Positions 29,901-38,705 of a DNA stretch of 64,000 bases are shown piece after piece. A program made the position numbers and the translations under genes. The stretch is from NCBI RefSeq assembly GCF_900177345.1, contig NZ_FWZT01000011.1, positions 155,650 to 219,649 of the forward strand, written 5' to 3'. Every line of letters starts with the position of its first letter. The first letter of the stretch is position 1. Under the pieces are notes generated by a model that searched no databases, was not told where the DNA came from, and was given only the letters and a program-made list of their open reading frames with translations. Source of the DNA: Pseudobacteriovorax antillogorgiicola (lineage in GTDB: Bacteria > Bdellovibrionota_B > Oligoflexia > Oligoflexales > Oligoflexaceae).

Positions 29901-30032
29901 AGCTACAGACGCCGACTCAGCCATCATCGCTTTTTGATTCAAGGCAGGATAGCGAGACCCTGTCCAAAAACTTATGGTGATAAAGGAAATCAGAAGGGCC
30001 ACAAACGCGAAACGCTTGGGATAGAGAATCAT
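26952..30032 (-). CDS. Permease (ArsP/YraQ-like) fused to FG-GAP/VCBS repeats and an ASPIC/UnbV-like domain
   Basis: The ATG at 30032 has GGAG six bases upstream and is preferred over a TTG at 30050. The first ~365 residues are a multi-pass membrane domain with the permease signature GSPLGVCVNCAAPVFKG and ISSPTMN (UPF0718/ArsP-type, normally a stand-alone transporter of ~300-350 residues). A linker rich in Glu follows, then repeated calcium-binding-like FG-GAP/VCBS blades (GDFNGDGWQDVAF, DWNNDGWLDLFF, GDFDRNGFPDIY, DFNQDGWLDIYV, DLDNDGWLDIF, DFDHDGDLDII). The C-terminus (about 930-1026: LREIKAGGGYQSFDAP...YFGLG) is like the ASPIC/UnbV domain. A Cys-containing helical insert lies between blades. 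The likely topology places the propeller outside the cytoplasmic membrane. The fusion is unusual; substrate unknown. Confidence 0.85.
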   Translation of the reverse strand: MILYPKRFAFVALLISFITISFWTGSRYPALNQKAMMAESASVADTIAAFPILEVKDEFPMWKKIAYTTVNWANDNKKGMTFGVIIGGLFLTLFNYLQFRQKGNKMLKTFYGFLLGSPLGVCVNCAAPVFKGVLQSKQAELAFAMMISSPTMNMVVLTMLFSLFPFYMAVTKTLFVLIVIFAGVPLISTLLGADHQLKDWLKLEKEDVNLGQNCDVKHREPYGEAIFGFLKDIFRNIKFIIVRTVPLMLVAGFLGSVVSHLVSLDTIMAGGGIGVVLLVAAVGLFLPVPVAFDIILVNALFTAGMAPNLTLILLCTLGIYSSYSFMITWQSASKQWATGLSAVIFLMAVALGLTGDQLHRVFYLEPNIEAYKTMRGAPEAVVMEEDEILVEEQEPAKPLIFQSVWQKGNVIVEGAPFQVKTNQEGRFARSEGQFFGLREGFAYGIRDYPDPFWIGRGTGSGDFNGDGWQDVAFGSDTGIKLYRNVGGLFEKVLLTVKTSRYRVYSVAFIDWNNDGWLDLFFTTYLKGNFVIYNKNGVFSSELEPVPNNKGILTVSPSFGDFDRNGFPDIYNANMALGIVTGFHHYGPGRQNSITFNHGDRYQEAPLDQVDGESMASLVSDFNQDGWLDIYVNNDFTVPDYLYFGKSGGLALASRDAMAKMKSPFFSMSIDSGDLNNDGTMDYVSSGTIETAKFLADQREIDGVPYKDYSIFKNDESWCESIQEAGFRQRCLADRKLNKRINLKQKPKLDVAECSKIKESADREDCLLAVMWMIVTSNQPVDNCQEKFGFDQTIREVCDLHKARKAPLARDLFQQYMAQEDKAHIYLGDGHGSFRAMPVAHPGGWTWSMKIADLDNDGWLDIFNAEGAVREGQFGFNVLLHNQEGKGFEQRQFSWGMVDDFGMFSFSYIDFDHDGDLDIIANSAVGPVRLYENRLNNNNRLAVMVNQKTGNYYGLHSKIQITTGSGRTYLREIKAGGGYQSFDAPIAYFGLGEDEQIQKIVLSIPGREAIEINEKLPANQLYRISIQ

Positions 30033-30116
30033 GAAGCTCTCCGAATACAAAGGTATACTGTCCTAGGATAACGGAGATTTTTAATGGATGGATGGGCAAG
30101 GATTGCCATCAGTCAC

Positions 30117-30151
30117 GAAAAAGACCCACCTCGAAACCGTCAAGATGGGTC
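30117..30151 (-). terminator. Intrinsic terminator (minus strand)
   Basis: On the minus strand GACCCATCT...AGGTGGGTC forms a nine-base stem with one wobble and is followed by TTTTT. It would stop leftward transcription from the collagen-like lipoprotein gene before the permease gene. Confidence 0.6.
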
Positions 30152-30190
30152 CACACGAACCATTCATATCGAAAAGTCAAGAGATTGACT

Positions 30191-30266
30191 CATGATCTGA
30201 GGATCATGTCATCGCTTACTTCAATGGGATACGGGAGGCCTGGCTTTTGGCCTGGCCTCTTTGTTT
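30191..30266 (+). terminator. Two hairpins, the second terminator-like on the plus strand
   Basis: CATGATC-TGAG-GATCATG (30191-30208) is a perfect hairpin. GAGGCCTGGC-TTTTG-GCCTGGCCTC (30235-30259) is a ten-base stem with one mismatch followed by TTTGTTT. No plus-strand gene is visible that it would serve, so it may protect against antisense transcription or be a relic. Confidence 0.4.
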
Positions 30267-30272
30267 GGATGG

Positions 30273-30377
30273 TTCTTGGGGTGATTTATTGCAAAGGAAA
30301 TTTTTTTGACTAGAAATTTGATTCTATCTGCTTGCGAGGGCCATTTTTAAAAAAATTTGTTCAAGATTCATAAAGCC
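30273..30377. repeat. ~105-bp direct repeat, copy A
   Basis: Nearly identical to 32661-32763 (about eight substitutions and two one-base length differences). Read on the minus strand it contains the last codons GFMNLEQIF of the small lipoprotein gene at 32734-33087, but with the stop shifted by an extra A. It is therefore the 3' remnant of a second copy of that gene plus its downstream sequence. Confidence 0.85.
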
Positions 30378-30518
30378 TACCCATTATCTTTGAAAACTAG
30401 ATAGAAATTTGTCTGGCTAATTCCTGGCTATCCGGAGGCGCGTCTTTGGTTACTAGACACTTAGGAGGGAGTCGTTCTACCTCCCTTTAGAGAGGCAGAA
30501 ATAGTTAAAAATGGACAG

Positions 30519-31862
<1,344 letters not shown>

Positions 31863-31949
31863 ATTCAAAGGTTCTTTTGATTTGTTATACTCAGGTTTGA
31901 AAAACATACCATTTACGATATCGGTATTTAGTATCAGTGCAGCCAGATA

Positions 31950-32249
31950 CAGTTACCCCTAAAGCTGGAAATTCTCTGTCAACGAGAAGAATGCTGTGAC
32001 ACCCATGGAGCTGTCGGAGAATTACTCAGACGTGAAGGTCTATACAGTTCTCAAGTATCCGATTCGAAGCGAGAGTTTGATGCTAGCCATTCTAGGGCTT
32101 TCTCAACAAAGCTCGGACCAAAGCTGGACCCTGCGGCAGATGCAAAGAAATAAACATCTGAGCTTGAAATGAAAGTAGCTAGACTAGAAAAACAACTCAG
32201 TCAAGCCCAATCAGTTATCGATACCCAACAAACTCTCTATGATACTTAG
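31950..32249 (+). pseudogene. Remnant of an IS3-type transposase OrfA
   Basis: One plus-strand frame reads LKLEILCQ...CCDTHGAVGELLRREGLYSS, then DPAADAKK, a TAA at 32151-32153, and LEMKVARLEKQLSQAQSVIDTQQ. This is the helix-turn-helix plus leucine-zipper pattern of IS3-family OrfA proteins (LLRREGLYSS is characteristic). The internal stop and the missing start and OrfB make it a dead fragment. Confidence 0.7.
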
Positions 32250-32438
32250 GGTACCGCTCCCTGAAAAGTGAGGCTTAAAAGTGTGTTGCCAATGCGGAAA
32301 CCCAACCTCCCGGCAATCTCTTGACATAGCTTAAGCCATATTTGCAAGCTCAATTTGAGAGTTCGCTTCTCCAGATAAATTTTCTCTTCTCCCGGGCTCT
32401 TTCTAGCTTCAACTTACGGGAGCTTAGCAGTTTATTAT

Positions 32439-32621
32439 CTAGCGATGGTAGGGTAGCTTATCGTATGGCGTGACATAACGTCGATAGTTGTAGTCTTCAA
32501 TGAACACAGAGATGAAACGCATAGCTTTAGCTAAATCCCTTGGCTGTTTGGCTCTGTTATACGTCTTTTCCGTTCCTTGTGCTAGCACTCGATTTGCAAT
32601 TACTCTGCGGGTAGTCAGGGC
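32439..32621 (-). pseudogene. Possible transposase C-terminal relic in the 31.9-32.7 kb gene-poor stretch
   Basis: A minus-strand frame ends FIEDYNYRRYVTPYDKLPYHR then TAG. The spacing of YN, R and TPYDKL recalls the C-terminal end of DDE transposases (YN..RPH..L...TPYEKL), but the central part is missing. The surrounding sequence from 32250 to 32660 otherwise shows no reading frame. Low confidence. Confidence 0.25.
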
Positions 32622-32660
32622 TTATAAAGGCCTGGTCCATTTCCGATAGCTTAATCGGAC

Positions 32661-32763
32661 TTCTTGGGGTGGTTTATTGCAAAGGAAATTTTTTGACTAA
32701 AAATTAGATTCAATCTGCTTGAGAGAGCCCTTTTTAAAAAATTTGTTCAAGGTTCATAAAGCC
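32661..32763. repeat. ~105-bp direct repeat, copy B
   Basis: Second copy of 30273-30377. It overlaps the last ten codons of the small lipoprotein gene and the sequence just after its stop. The copies enclose the collagen-like gene and the transposase relics (about 2.3 kb). Confidence 0.85.
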
Positions 32764-33087
32764 GTCGTTAGCATAAGGCGAAACCTCATCCTCGCCGTTG
32801 GAATCTTGGTAAAACCTTATTCGTTCCTCGATTGGCAGATCAGAAATACCTTCTGTCACAGCTATGTACTTTGCATCATAGGCTCTATCGACGCAATCGA
32901 GGTACATTTCATCGGCCTTTGAACTCATGATCTGCGCATGAAGATAGCTATTACTTGACACTGATGCTTCACAGAATACAACGTGCCCATTTGGACCAAG
33001 GAAGACCTGAGAGCTTTTGTAGACTGACATACAGCTGCTTAGCATGATTGCTGAGAGAATAAGTATAACTAAATTTTCTGTTTTCAT
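32734..33087 (-). CDS. Small lipoprotein, unknown function
   Basis: 117 residues with lipoprotein signal MKTENLVILILSAIMLSSC (lipobox LSSC). The mature part is short and charged and holds two further Cys (VVFCEAS, YLDCVDR) that could pair. No family recognised. Its 3' end is part of the ~105-bp direct repeat, and copy A of that repeat retains its last codons, showing that a second copy of the gene end once lay near 30.4 kb. Confidence 0.7.
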   Translation of the reverse strand: MKTENLVILILSAIMLSSCMSVYKSSQVFLGPNGHVVFCEASVSSNSYLHAQIMSSKADEMYLDCVDRAYDAKYIAVTEGISDLPIEERIRFYQDSNGEDEVSPYANDGFMNLEQIF

Positions 33088-33326
33088 GTGGTAACTTTCT
33101 TGACATTCATTACGAAACTACAGCTCTTTAGCAGACTTGAAAGAACCATCAAAGCCTTTACTAGGAGTCAGTGACTTCTTTAGCTTCATGAGCTACAAGT
33201 TTCGCTCACGATGACTCTAATTTGCAGTCGCACAAACGAAACTTTGCAATATTCCTTGAGCCACTTTCTCTTTCTATCACCGAGTCTCTTGGGAGACGAT
33301 ATCCGTTTCATAAGTATTGCGATTGA

Positions 33327-34754
33327 ATGAAAAAAGTAACAGACACCGTTTTCCTACTAGGCCTTCTCTCATCATGCCAAAGCGACTTCAGCAACAGCTA
33401 TAACTCTGACGAGATTCTTTGCGGAAAGCTCAATCAGAGAGCAATTTATGTCGAGTCTGAAGCAGGCGACAGACTAGGAAAAGGTGATTTTGATATTACT
33501 CTTGATGACTTGTCAATTTCGAAGGGTGCTACCCTTGCTGTGAACCCTAAAGGCTGCATACAGCTAGAATCAAATACAGTCGTGCAGCTGTTCATAAATG
33601 ATCGCGGTCGAAGCCAAGGAATCACAATCGAAGCGAACCCAGCGTTAAAATCTCCTGACTTGCAGAAAACAACTCTTTCGCCCTTTGGAGATGGAGGCTA
33701 CGACTTTTGGCAGACGTGTGGGTTTCTCACCAAGCAGCCAAATACTCAATATATAAAAGTAAATTACTCGAAAGAGTCTCCTATCGACTACGGGAAGCTA
33801 ACTGTAAGAATTGATGACAAAACTTATAAAGATATTTCCCCAAAAGGTTGTATTGGCTATACCACCGAAGATCGGGAGATAGAAATCATTTCGGATGATG
33901 GACTTGTAGCCCGCTTTGAAACTAAGGACCTTGAAAACTACGACCTTGCAAAAGTGCCCCTCTGTGCTCCTACTGCTACCCCCTTGGTCAACAGTCTCAA
34001 ATGTGAGACAACTTCGGAAGAAATCACCCCCAGCTACGAAAGATTTAGAGTTTTGCTTGGCTCCTGCGCAAGAATATCTGCGGAGACACGCAAGTCAGCA
34101 TCATGTACCGAATACTTTTCCGCCCCTTCCAAATTCACTGACCCTAGCACTGCACTATGTGGCTCACGAGACTCTGAAATCGTTGTCGAGTGGCGCACGG
34201 GCCCGTGTGAAAAGAAGATCGAGTCCCTCGATATCAGCGAAGGTTGCGGTGTTATTGAAGAGATTTCAAGAATTGACTACAGCTATTTTGAGCAGCTACA
34301 AAGGCCGCGAATCTGTAGCCTTACCAATTCAAATCATACAGCCTTTACCTCAAAAAGTAGTACTAGAGAAAAAGAGTGTTGGGCTAACGAAAGAGTCTGG
34401 GAAAATGATTCTTGTACCGAAGCTCTCGATGCAAAAGTAGCCAGAATCGGATCCTGCTACGAAGTATTTGGGGACTCACAAGTTTTATCATGTACCGAAT
34501 ATGAGATCACTGACACATCTTTAGCAAGACACTTGATGGGGCTTGAGTTCACCTGTACCAGAAACAATCGTGGACTTTGGTCCAATGAAGCTTGCCTAGA
34601 TATTTTTCCACTCGATCAAAATGCCTTTTTAGATAAGGGTTGTCGCGCAAGTAGAAGCCGAGCACAGGTTAAAACAATTCGTTGGCAATATGCGCGAAGG
34701 TTTCAACCTATTAATGATATAGCAGACGAGGATCTGCCTGTCTGCAACTACTAA
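33327..34754 (+). CDS. Cys-rich lipoprotein with internal repeats, unknown function
   Basis: Lipoprotein signal MKKVTDTVFLLGLLSSC. The N-terminal half has two similar beta-rich units, each starting with Cys-Gly-x-Leu and ending near PKGC(I). The C-terminal half (from about residue 245) has two longer repeats of pattern GSC...SCTEY...C...W...C...GC, with a shortened third between them. The Cys count suggests several disulphides in an exported rigid protein. It begins the plus-strand run leading to the Rhs gene, and the next lipoprotein starts 12 bases after its stop. No family recognised. Confidence 0.75.
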   Translation: MKKVTDTVFLLGLLSSCQSDFSNSYNSDEILCGKLNQRAIYVESEAGDRLGKGDFDITLDDLSISKGATLAVNPKGCIQLESNTVVQLFINDRGRSQGITIEANPALKSPDLQKTTLSPFGDGGYDFWQTCGFLTKQPNTQYIKVNYSKESPIDYGKLTVRIDDKTYKDISPKGCIGYTTEDREIEIISDDGLVARFETKDLENYDLAKVPLCAPTATPLVNSLKCETTSEEITPSYERFRVLLGSCARISAETRKSASCTEYFSAPSKFTDPSTALCGSRDSEIVVEWRTGPCEKKIESLDISEGCGVIEEISRIDYSYFEQLQRPRICSLTNSNHTAFTSKSSTREKECWANERVWENDSCTEALDAKVARIGSCYEVFGDSQVLSCTEYEITDTSLARHLMGLEFTCTRNNRGLWSNEACLDIFPLDQNAFLDKGCRASRSRAQVKTIRWQYARRFQPINDIADEDLPVCNY

Positions 34755-34766
34755 GGAGCTTATTTT

Positions 34767-35468
34767 ATGAAGTCGTTACTAACAGTCACTGGTATTTCGT
34801 TGGTTCTAGGTGCTTGCGGCAAATCGGGAGGTGAATCAAGTGACTTGGCAACTATTACTTTGCCAGCTTTTCCCGCGGATTATGACAAGATTGAATTGCT
34901 TATGAATGATAGTACCATTGCCACCCTAAGTAGTGGATCTAGTGAAGCTATTGTCGTTCCTGTTGGAACTCATAAGTTTGATGTCAACCTGTATCTTCAG
35001 GATAGCTTGATTGCTAGCTCGAAATATACACCTTGTAATGGGCTTTCAAAAGAAATTCTAGCCGGACCTAATAGCCTTGATCTTAAAGCTTGTGCTGAGA
35101 ATGGCGGTATAATTGAGCCTAGTGATTTGGATGATGGTAACATCAACAATTTAGATGTAAGCATTATTGATGCAGGAAAGTTTATCTTCAAGGCTGGCGA
35201 CACATTGACCTGTGAACCCAATTTAAATTGGTACTTTAGGGATGTTTATATTGATAGTGAACTTAGGGTCACCTTCGATATAACAATTGATTCAAGAGAA
35301 AGCATTACTCTTTACGGAGATCAACTTGAGGGACAAGTTTTTTATCTCGTAGGTGACATATATGAAAATTTTGAATTTCACTATGATTCCGGCGCACTTA
35401 AAGGCTTAGCTTTTGATCATTCTGATGCAGTAACAAAAGAACTTCGCAATTGTTCTATAGCACGCTAA
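34767..35468 (+). CDS. Lipoprotein, unknown function
   Basis: 233 residues with a clear lipoprotein signal MKSLLTVTGISLVLGACGK. The mature protein is beta-rich and acidic with four more Cys residues. The segment ATITLPAFPADYDKIELLMN resembles an Ig-like or carboxypeptidase-regulatory beta-sandwich start, but I do not recognise a family. The preceding lipoprotein ends 12 bases upstream (operon), and a hairpin follows the stop. Confidence 0.7.
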   Translation: MKSLLTVTGISLVLGACGKSGGESSDLATITLPAFPADYDKIELLMNDSTIATLSSGSSEAIVVPVGTHKFDVNLYLQDSLIASSKYTPCNGLSKEILAGPNSLDLKACAENGGIIEPSDLDDGNINNLDVSIIDAGKFIFKAGDTLTCEPNLNWYFRDVYIDSELRVTFDITIDSRESITLYGDQLEGQVFYLVGDIYENFEFHYDSGALKGLAFDHSDAVTKELRNCSIAR

Positions 35469-35487
35469 GAGAAAAATCGTTAGTCAG

Positions 35488-35525
35488 AAGTGTCAAGAGC
35501 AGCAAGCTTAGCTGCTCCGGCACTT
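35488..35525 (+). terminator. Hairpin after the lipoprotein pair
   Basis: GAGCAGC (35497-35503) pairs perfectly with GCTGCTC (35511-35517), extended by outer AAGTG/CACTT. There is no T tract, so it may be a weak, bidirectional or Rho-assisted end between convergent genes. Confidence 0.4.
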
Positions 35526-35680
35526 ACTATAAAAAATCAATTGAAGAGTTGAGCTCAGGGCCGACAAATCTCTGATGGGAGTAATTGGAACGATCTACAT
35601 TCTCTACATACCTCGGGTGGAGTCAAGCGAGAGACCCGATATGCCAGGTCTTAGCTAGGGAATGTGTCGAACAAAGCTGA

Positions 35681-36478
35681 TTACTCCACGGACTGGATCA
35701 ACTTCGTTTTGACCTCATTCAAGTCCAAACCGCTATTAGCGAAAATACGATAGCGAGTAATTCGCTTCACTCTAGAGTATTTCCCACCGGATTCTTCTAC
35801 TTTTAGCTGGAAACTTCTCAGTACACCATTATGAGCATGTGGTCCCCAGTGATCGTCTTCCCTCGGAATCTCATCATCAGCACCTAAGTTATATCTCCAA
35901 CATTTCCCATAGTGTTGAGAGACTCCTTTCCAAATGCTAGCACAATTTCTTTCACTAGAATCCCCATCAAAGTCTGAAGCACTCCATCCACGACTAAATT
36001 GATTATCAAATACCCCAGCATCACCAAAAACAGCAATAGGATTCGAAAACTTCATCGTAGTTTTGTCGATCGAATCTGCAGTAGCGATCATCACTATCGC
36101 GCTTTTGCCTGTAATATCCTCGATAACATCAACGTATGTGGCGGCTCCATCTACTAGGTACAAAATGGGATTGTAGTAATTAGTGTGAAGGGTATTAATC
36201 CCCTTCTCTTTAAATCTATCAGCGTACGGTATTTGCCAGAACTTAAGAGTATTTACATACGGATATACTGTGCTATCAATGTTTCCGTGGGTATTCGCAA
36301 CACTGTTATAAACAACCATCGCACTAAAGTCAGAATTATTAGCTTTCTCTTGCTCCAGCAGTAGAATCTTACTTTTCTGAGAAATCAGTTCTTTCTTTAT
36401 GTTCTCAATATCGGAGGCTGAACCAACAGCCCCCATTGATAGCAGAGACGCCACAATAACCTTCGATAACAGTCGCAA
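35681..36478 (-). CDS. Exported coiled-coil head protein A, unknown function
   Basis: Signal peptide MRLLSKVIVASLLSMGAVGSAS, then a short heptad stretch (IENIKKELISQKSKILLLEQE, residues about 24-45) and a ~215-residue C-terminal domain with two to three Cys (ERNCASIW, YGKCWRYN) of no family I know. The coiled-coil stretch is nearly the same as in the gene at 57937-58632 (ELISQ..KI.LL..E) although the C-terminal domains differ. It is one of six such proteins in the window, and probably a surface or periplasmic oligomer with a coiled-coil stalk. Confidence 0.7.
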   Translation of the reverse strand: MRLLSKVIVASLLSMGAVGSASDIENIKKELISQKSKILLLEQEKANNSDFSAMVVYNSVANTHGNIDSTVYPYVNTLKFWQIPYADRFKEKGINTLHTNYYNPILYLVDGAATYVDVIEDITGKSAIVMIATADSIDKTTMKFSNPIAVFGDAGVFDNQFSRGWSASDFDGDSSERNCASIWKGVSQHYGKCWRYNLGADDEIPREDDHWGPHAHNGVLRSFQLKVEESGGKYSRVKRITRYRIFANSGLDLNEVKTKLIQSVE

Positions 36479-36969
36479 AAGAAACTCCTTTCAGATTGGC
36501 TTTAGTCTAGATGCCTAACCTTGTCTGTGATGATAGTAGCGTTATAATATTTCTTTCAAGTTTGTCTCATAGACGAAAGAACTTAACTTTAATGAACTCC
36601 ATACCCAGACGATGCTTGGTGGAGAACCTTTGATACTAGCTTTCGAGAGCATCGACAACAACTAAGAGTACTTGTCAGAGCCTTTCGATCATCTGGTTTT
36701 GAAGGTTCAAAAACTAAAGCAAGTCAATCATTTCGACCTACATAGCAAATTGGTGCACCAATCCAACGCTACTAAGCGTGCTTTTAATAAAAAAAAATTC
36801 AATACAATCTTAAACTTAGTATTAAAATCCATAATTAGTCTATAGCAAGTGCAATTTAAACTATGCATTGGTGTCTTTGGGCTGCCGGTAATTTGTACCG
36901 GGCTTAAACGACTTCGAAAACATTCCCTCTCTAGCTAGTAAACTGGGAATTTTCTATACGAGGAAAGAA
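36479..36969. other. Intergenic region between divergent exported-protein genes
   Basis: About 490 A+T-rich bases without a supported reading frame or RNA gene. They must contain the divergent promoters for the flanking genes; no clear consensus pair could be chosen. AGGAAAG just before 36970 is the ribosome site of the rightward gene. Confidence 0.35.
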
Positions 36970-37872
36970 ATGAAAGCTGTGAAGTTATCTACCTTACTCA
37001 TCGCATTGCCCCTAGGTACATCCACACATGCAACACCGACGAATACTGAATTAGCCCAACAACTAACCCAAATGAAAGCTAAACTAGCCCTCCTTGAGGA
37101 TCAGATAAACAATGGAAATAGAAGACTTGAGCTTAAGCCTGAAAGAGACGGTCAGGTATTCTCGAAAGTTGCTGTTGATAACATTGATTTAATTACGGTC
37201 CACACAAATCCTCGTGCCGACCATGGGTTGAAAGTCATTATAGAATCCCTAGAAGGAGGTCAACAGAATCAAATTCTAACTATTTTTAAGAATCATCGAG
37301 GGGGAAGTCTTAAGATTCCTCACAAAGAGACAGAGAGCACAGGTAACTTCGATAACCGGCATAGTGAAGATATTATACTCCAAGGATCCTATCAGCGGTC
37401 TGCTCGCTACATTAAGATTGGAAATAGCTGGCAAGCAATTGATGTGCCAGAAATTTATTCCATGAACTTAGAATCTAACCCCGAAACTGGAATAAGCTAC
37501 ACGAGCCATCATGGGAGAACCTCAACTCTTTCTCTACTTGAAAATCCCGGCAATCTTGTAAAGTCAGCCGACGGTATTCTTGCTTTAAAACAGGGACGTC
37601 TATATATCAATCTGGAAGATCTGCCTACCCTTTCTTGTATCCTAGCAAGTGACGAGAGTGATGGAATAAAATTGACCCTCTCTGCAACTGATATGGGTAA
37701 TTCATATGCTCATATTTGAGGAAACGATTCAACTCCCACAATAGCAATCGAGTCGTTCAGCCAAAACTTAGGGGCTCGTACTGTGACAAACTCAGCTGTT
37801 GAGGTCATTACACGAGATGCCAAGCCAATCTTAGACTATAAGCGTTTTAAGGTAACTTGTTTTTCGATTTGA
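36970..37872 (+). pseudogene. Exported coiled-coil head protein B, interrupted by one in-frame TGA
   Basis: Signal peptide (MKAVKLSTLLIALPLGTSTHA), heptads LAQQLTQMKAKLALLEDQI, then a beta-rich domain. The frame stops at TGA 37717-37719 (codon 250) but continues open for 50 more codons to a second TGA at 37870-37872. The full length (300 codons) aligns end to end with the intact 285-residue paralogue at 52010-52867. Shared points include LKPERDGQVF/LKSSADGQIL and the final Cys-containing RFKVTCFSI/GYRILCFY. The TGA falls exactly where the paralogue has Trp246 (TGG). It is therefore a one-base nonsense change, either a recent pseudogene, a functional truncation or a sequencing error. Confidence 0.75.
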
Positions 37873-37879
37873 GACTTAA

Positions 37880-38704
37880 ATGTTCACTAATGTAGTAGCT
37901 ATTTATATTTTCTTTTTGCACCTTGTTCTCGCTGGATCATTCTCTAGTTTGAAGGCTGCAGAACTGGTTCTCATTGAAAAAACGATTGCAGATCAAGAAT
38001 TTTTCAGCAGTGCAGTAGTGGACAATGGTGAAATCATAACAACTTCACATAGCCTAGACAACTGCCCCGATCACTGCAGGAATTTCTCAATCTATCAGTT
38101 TGACTCGATCAACAATCGACTAAATCCTATTGAATACCATTTAACTAGTAGTTTCCGGAAAGTAGATGGCAAAGATCTCACAAAGGCAAGCATAACAGTA
38201 GTTGGACTTTCAGAGATGCCTCCACCAATTGAGCCTGTATGCCAAGCATTCACTGTGATCCCAGAGAATACAAGCCTCAGATTGAGACAAAATATCAATC
38301 GCTTGATCAAAAAAATGCCAGCTTGGGTAAAACCGAACAGATACCTTGATGGGTTGCTGTCAAAATTCACTAAGGAGGTTCTTCCAGCGGGATTGATTCA
38401 TTGGAAAGAAGTCGATGATTTCAAGGAAACAAGGCAAGTCTATACCCCTATTAGTAACAAAGATAATATATTCCTGGTCCAAAGCTTCCTTCCGAAGGCC
38501 TTCAGTCCGGAATATACAAGAATTGGAGGAATGAAAGTTCCTTGCGCTGGATGGCGAGGAAGTTCCGGAGGTGCTTACTTCGATGAAAGCAAACTTAAAG
38601 GACTCATAACAGGTGCAACAACTCCACTCACATCTGCACTCAGAAAACATAGCGATTTTGGATATCTTAATTTAGAGAGCATCAACTTCAAGGAGCCTAT
38701 TTAA
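37880..38704 (+). CDS. Exported trypsin-fold serine protease
   Basis: Signal peptide (MFTNVVAIYIFFLHLVLAGS...). The chymotrypsin-fold landmarks are His57 in IITTSHSLDNC, a likely Asp99 in DGKDLTKASI (position of DLAIL-type motifs) and Ser229 in GWRGSSGGAY (the GDSGG block, with Ser replacing Asp). Cys61/Cys66 and Cys121/Cys222 may form disulphides. It starts eight bases after the preceding broken gene's final stop, and the next gene starts one base after its own stop, so it belongs to the plus-strand run leading to the Rhs protein. It could process the large secreted proteins encoded downstream (inference). Confidence 0.75.
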   Translation: MFTNVVAIYIFFLHLVLAGSFSSLKAAELVLIEKTIADQEFFSSAVVDNGEIITTSHSLDNCPDHCRNFSIYQFDSINNRLNPIEYHLTSSFRKVDGKDLTKASITVVGLSEMPPPIEPVCQAFTVIPENTSLRLRQNINRLIKKMPAWVKPNRYLDGLLSKFTKEVLPAGLIHWKEVDDFKETRQVYTPISNKDNIFLVQSFLPKAFSPEYTRIGGMKVPCAGWRGSSGGAYFDESKLKGLITGATTPLTSALRKHSDFGYLNLESINFKEPI

Positions 38705-38705
38705 T

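Noticed and set aside
33916..34440. 174-codon plus-strand frame inside the Cys-rich lipoprotein gene
   Set aside because: No start context and biased composition; the lipoprotein frame has a signal peptide and regular Cys repeats.
36970..37872. TGA as a recoded Trp or Sec codon
   Set aside because: TGA acts as an ordinary stop in other genes of the window and no selenocysteine-type hairpin is evident after it; a point mutation is simpler.
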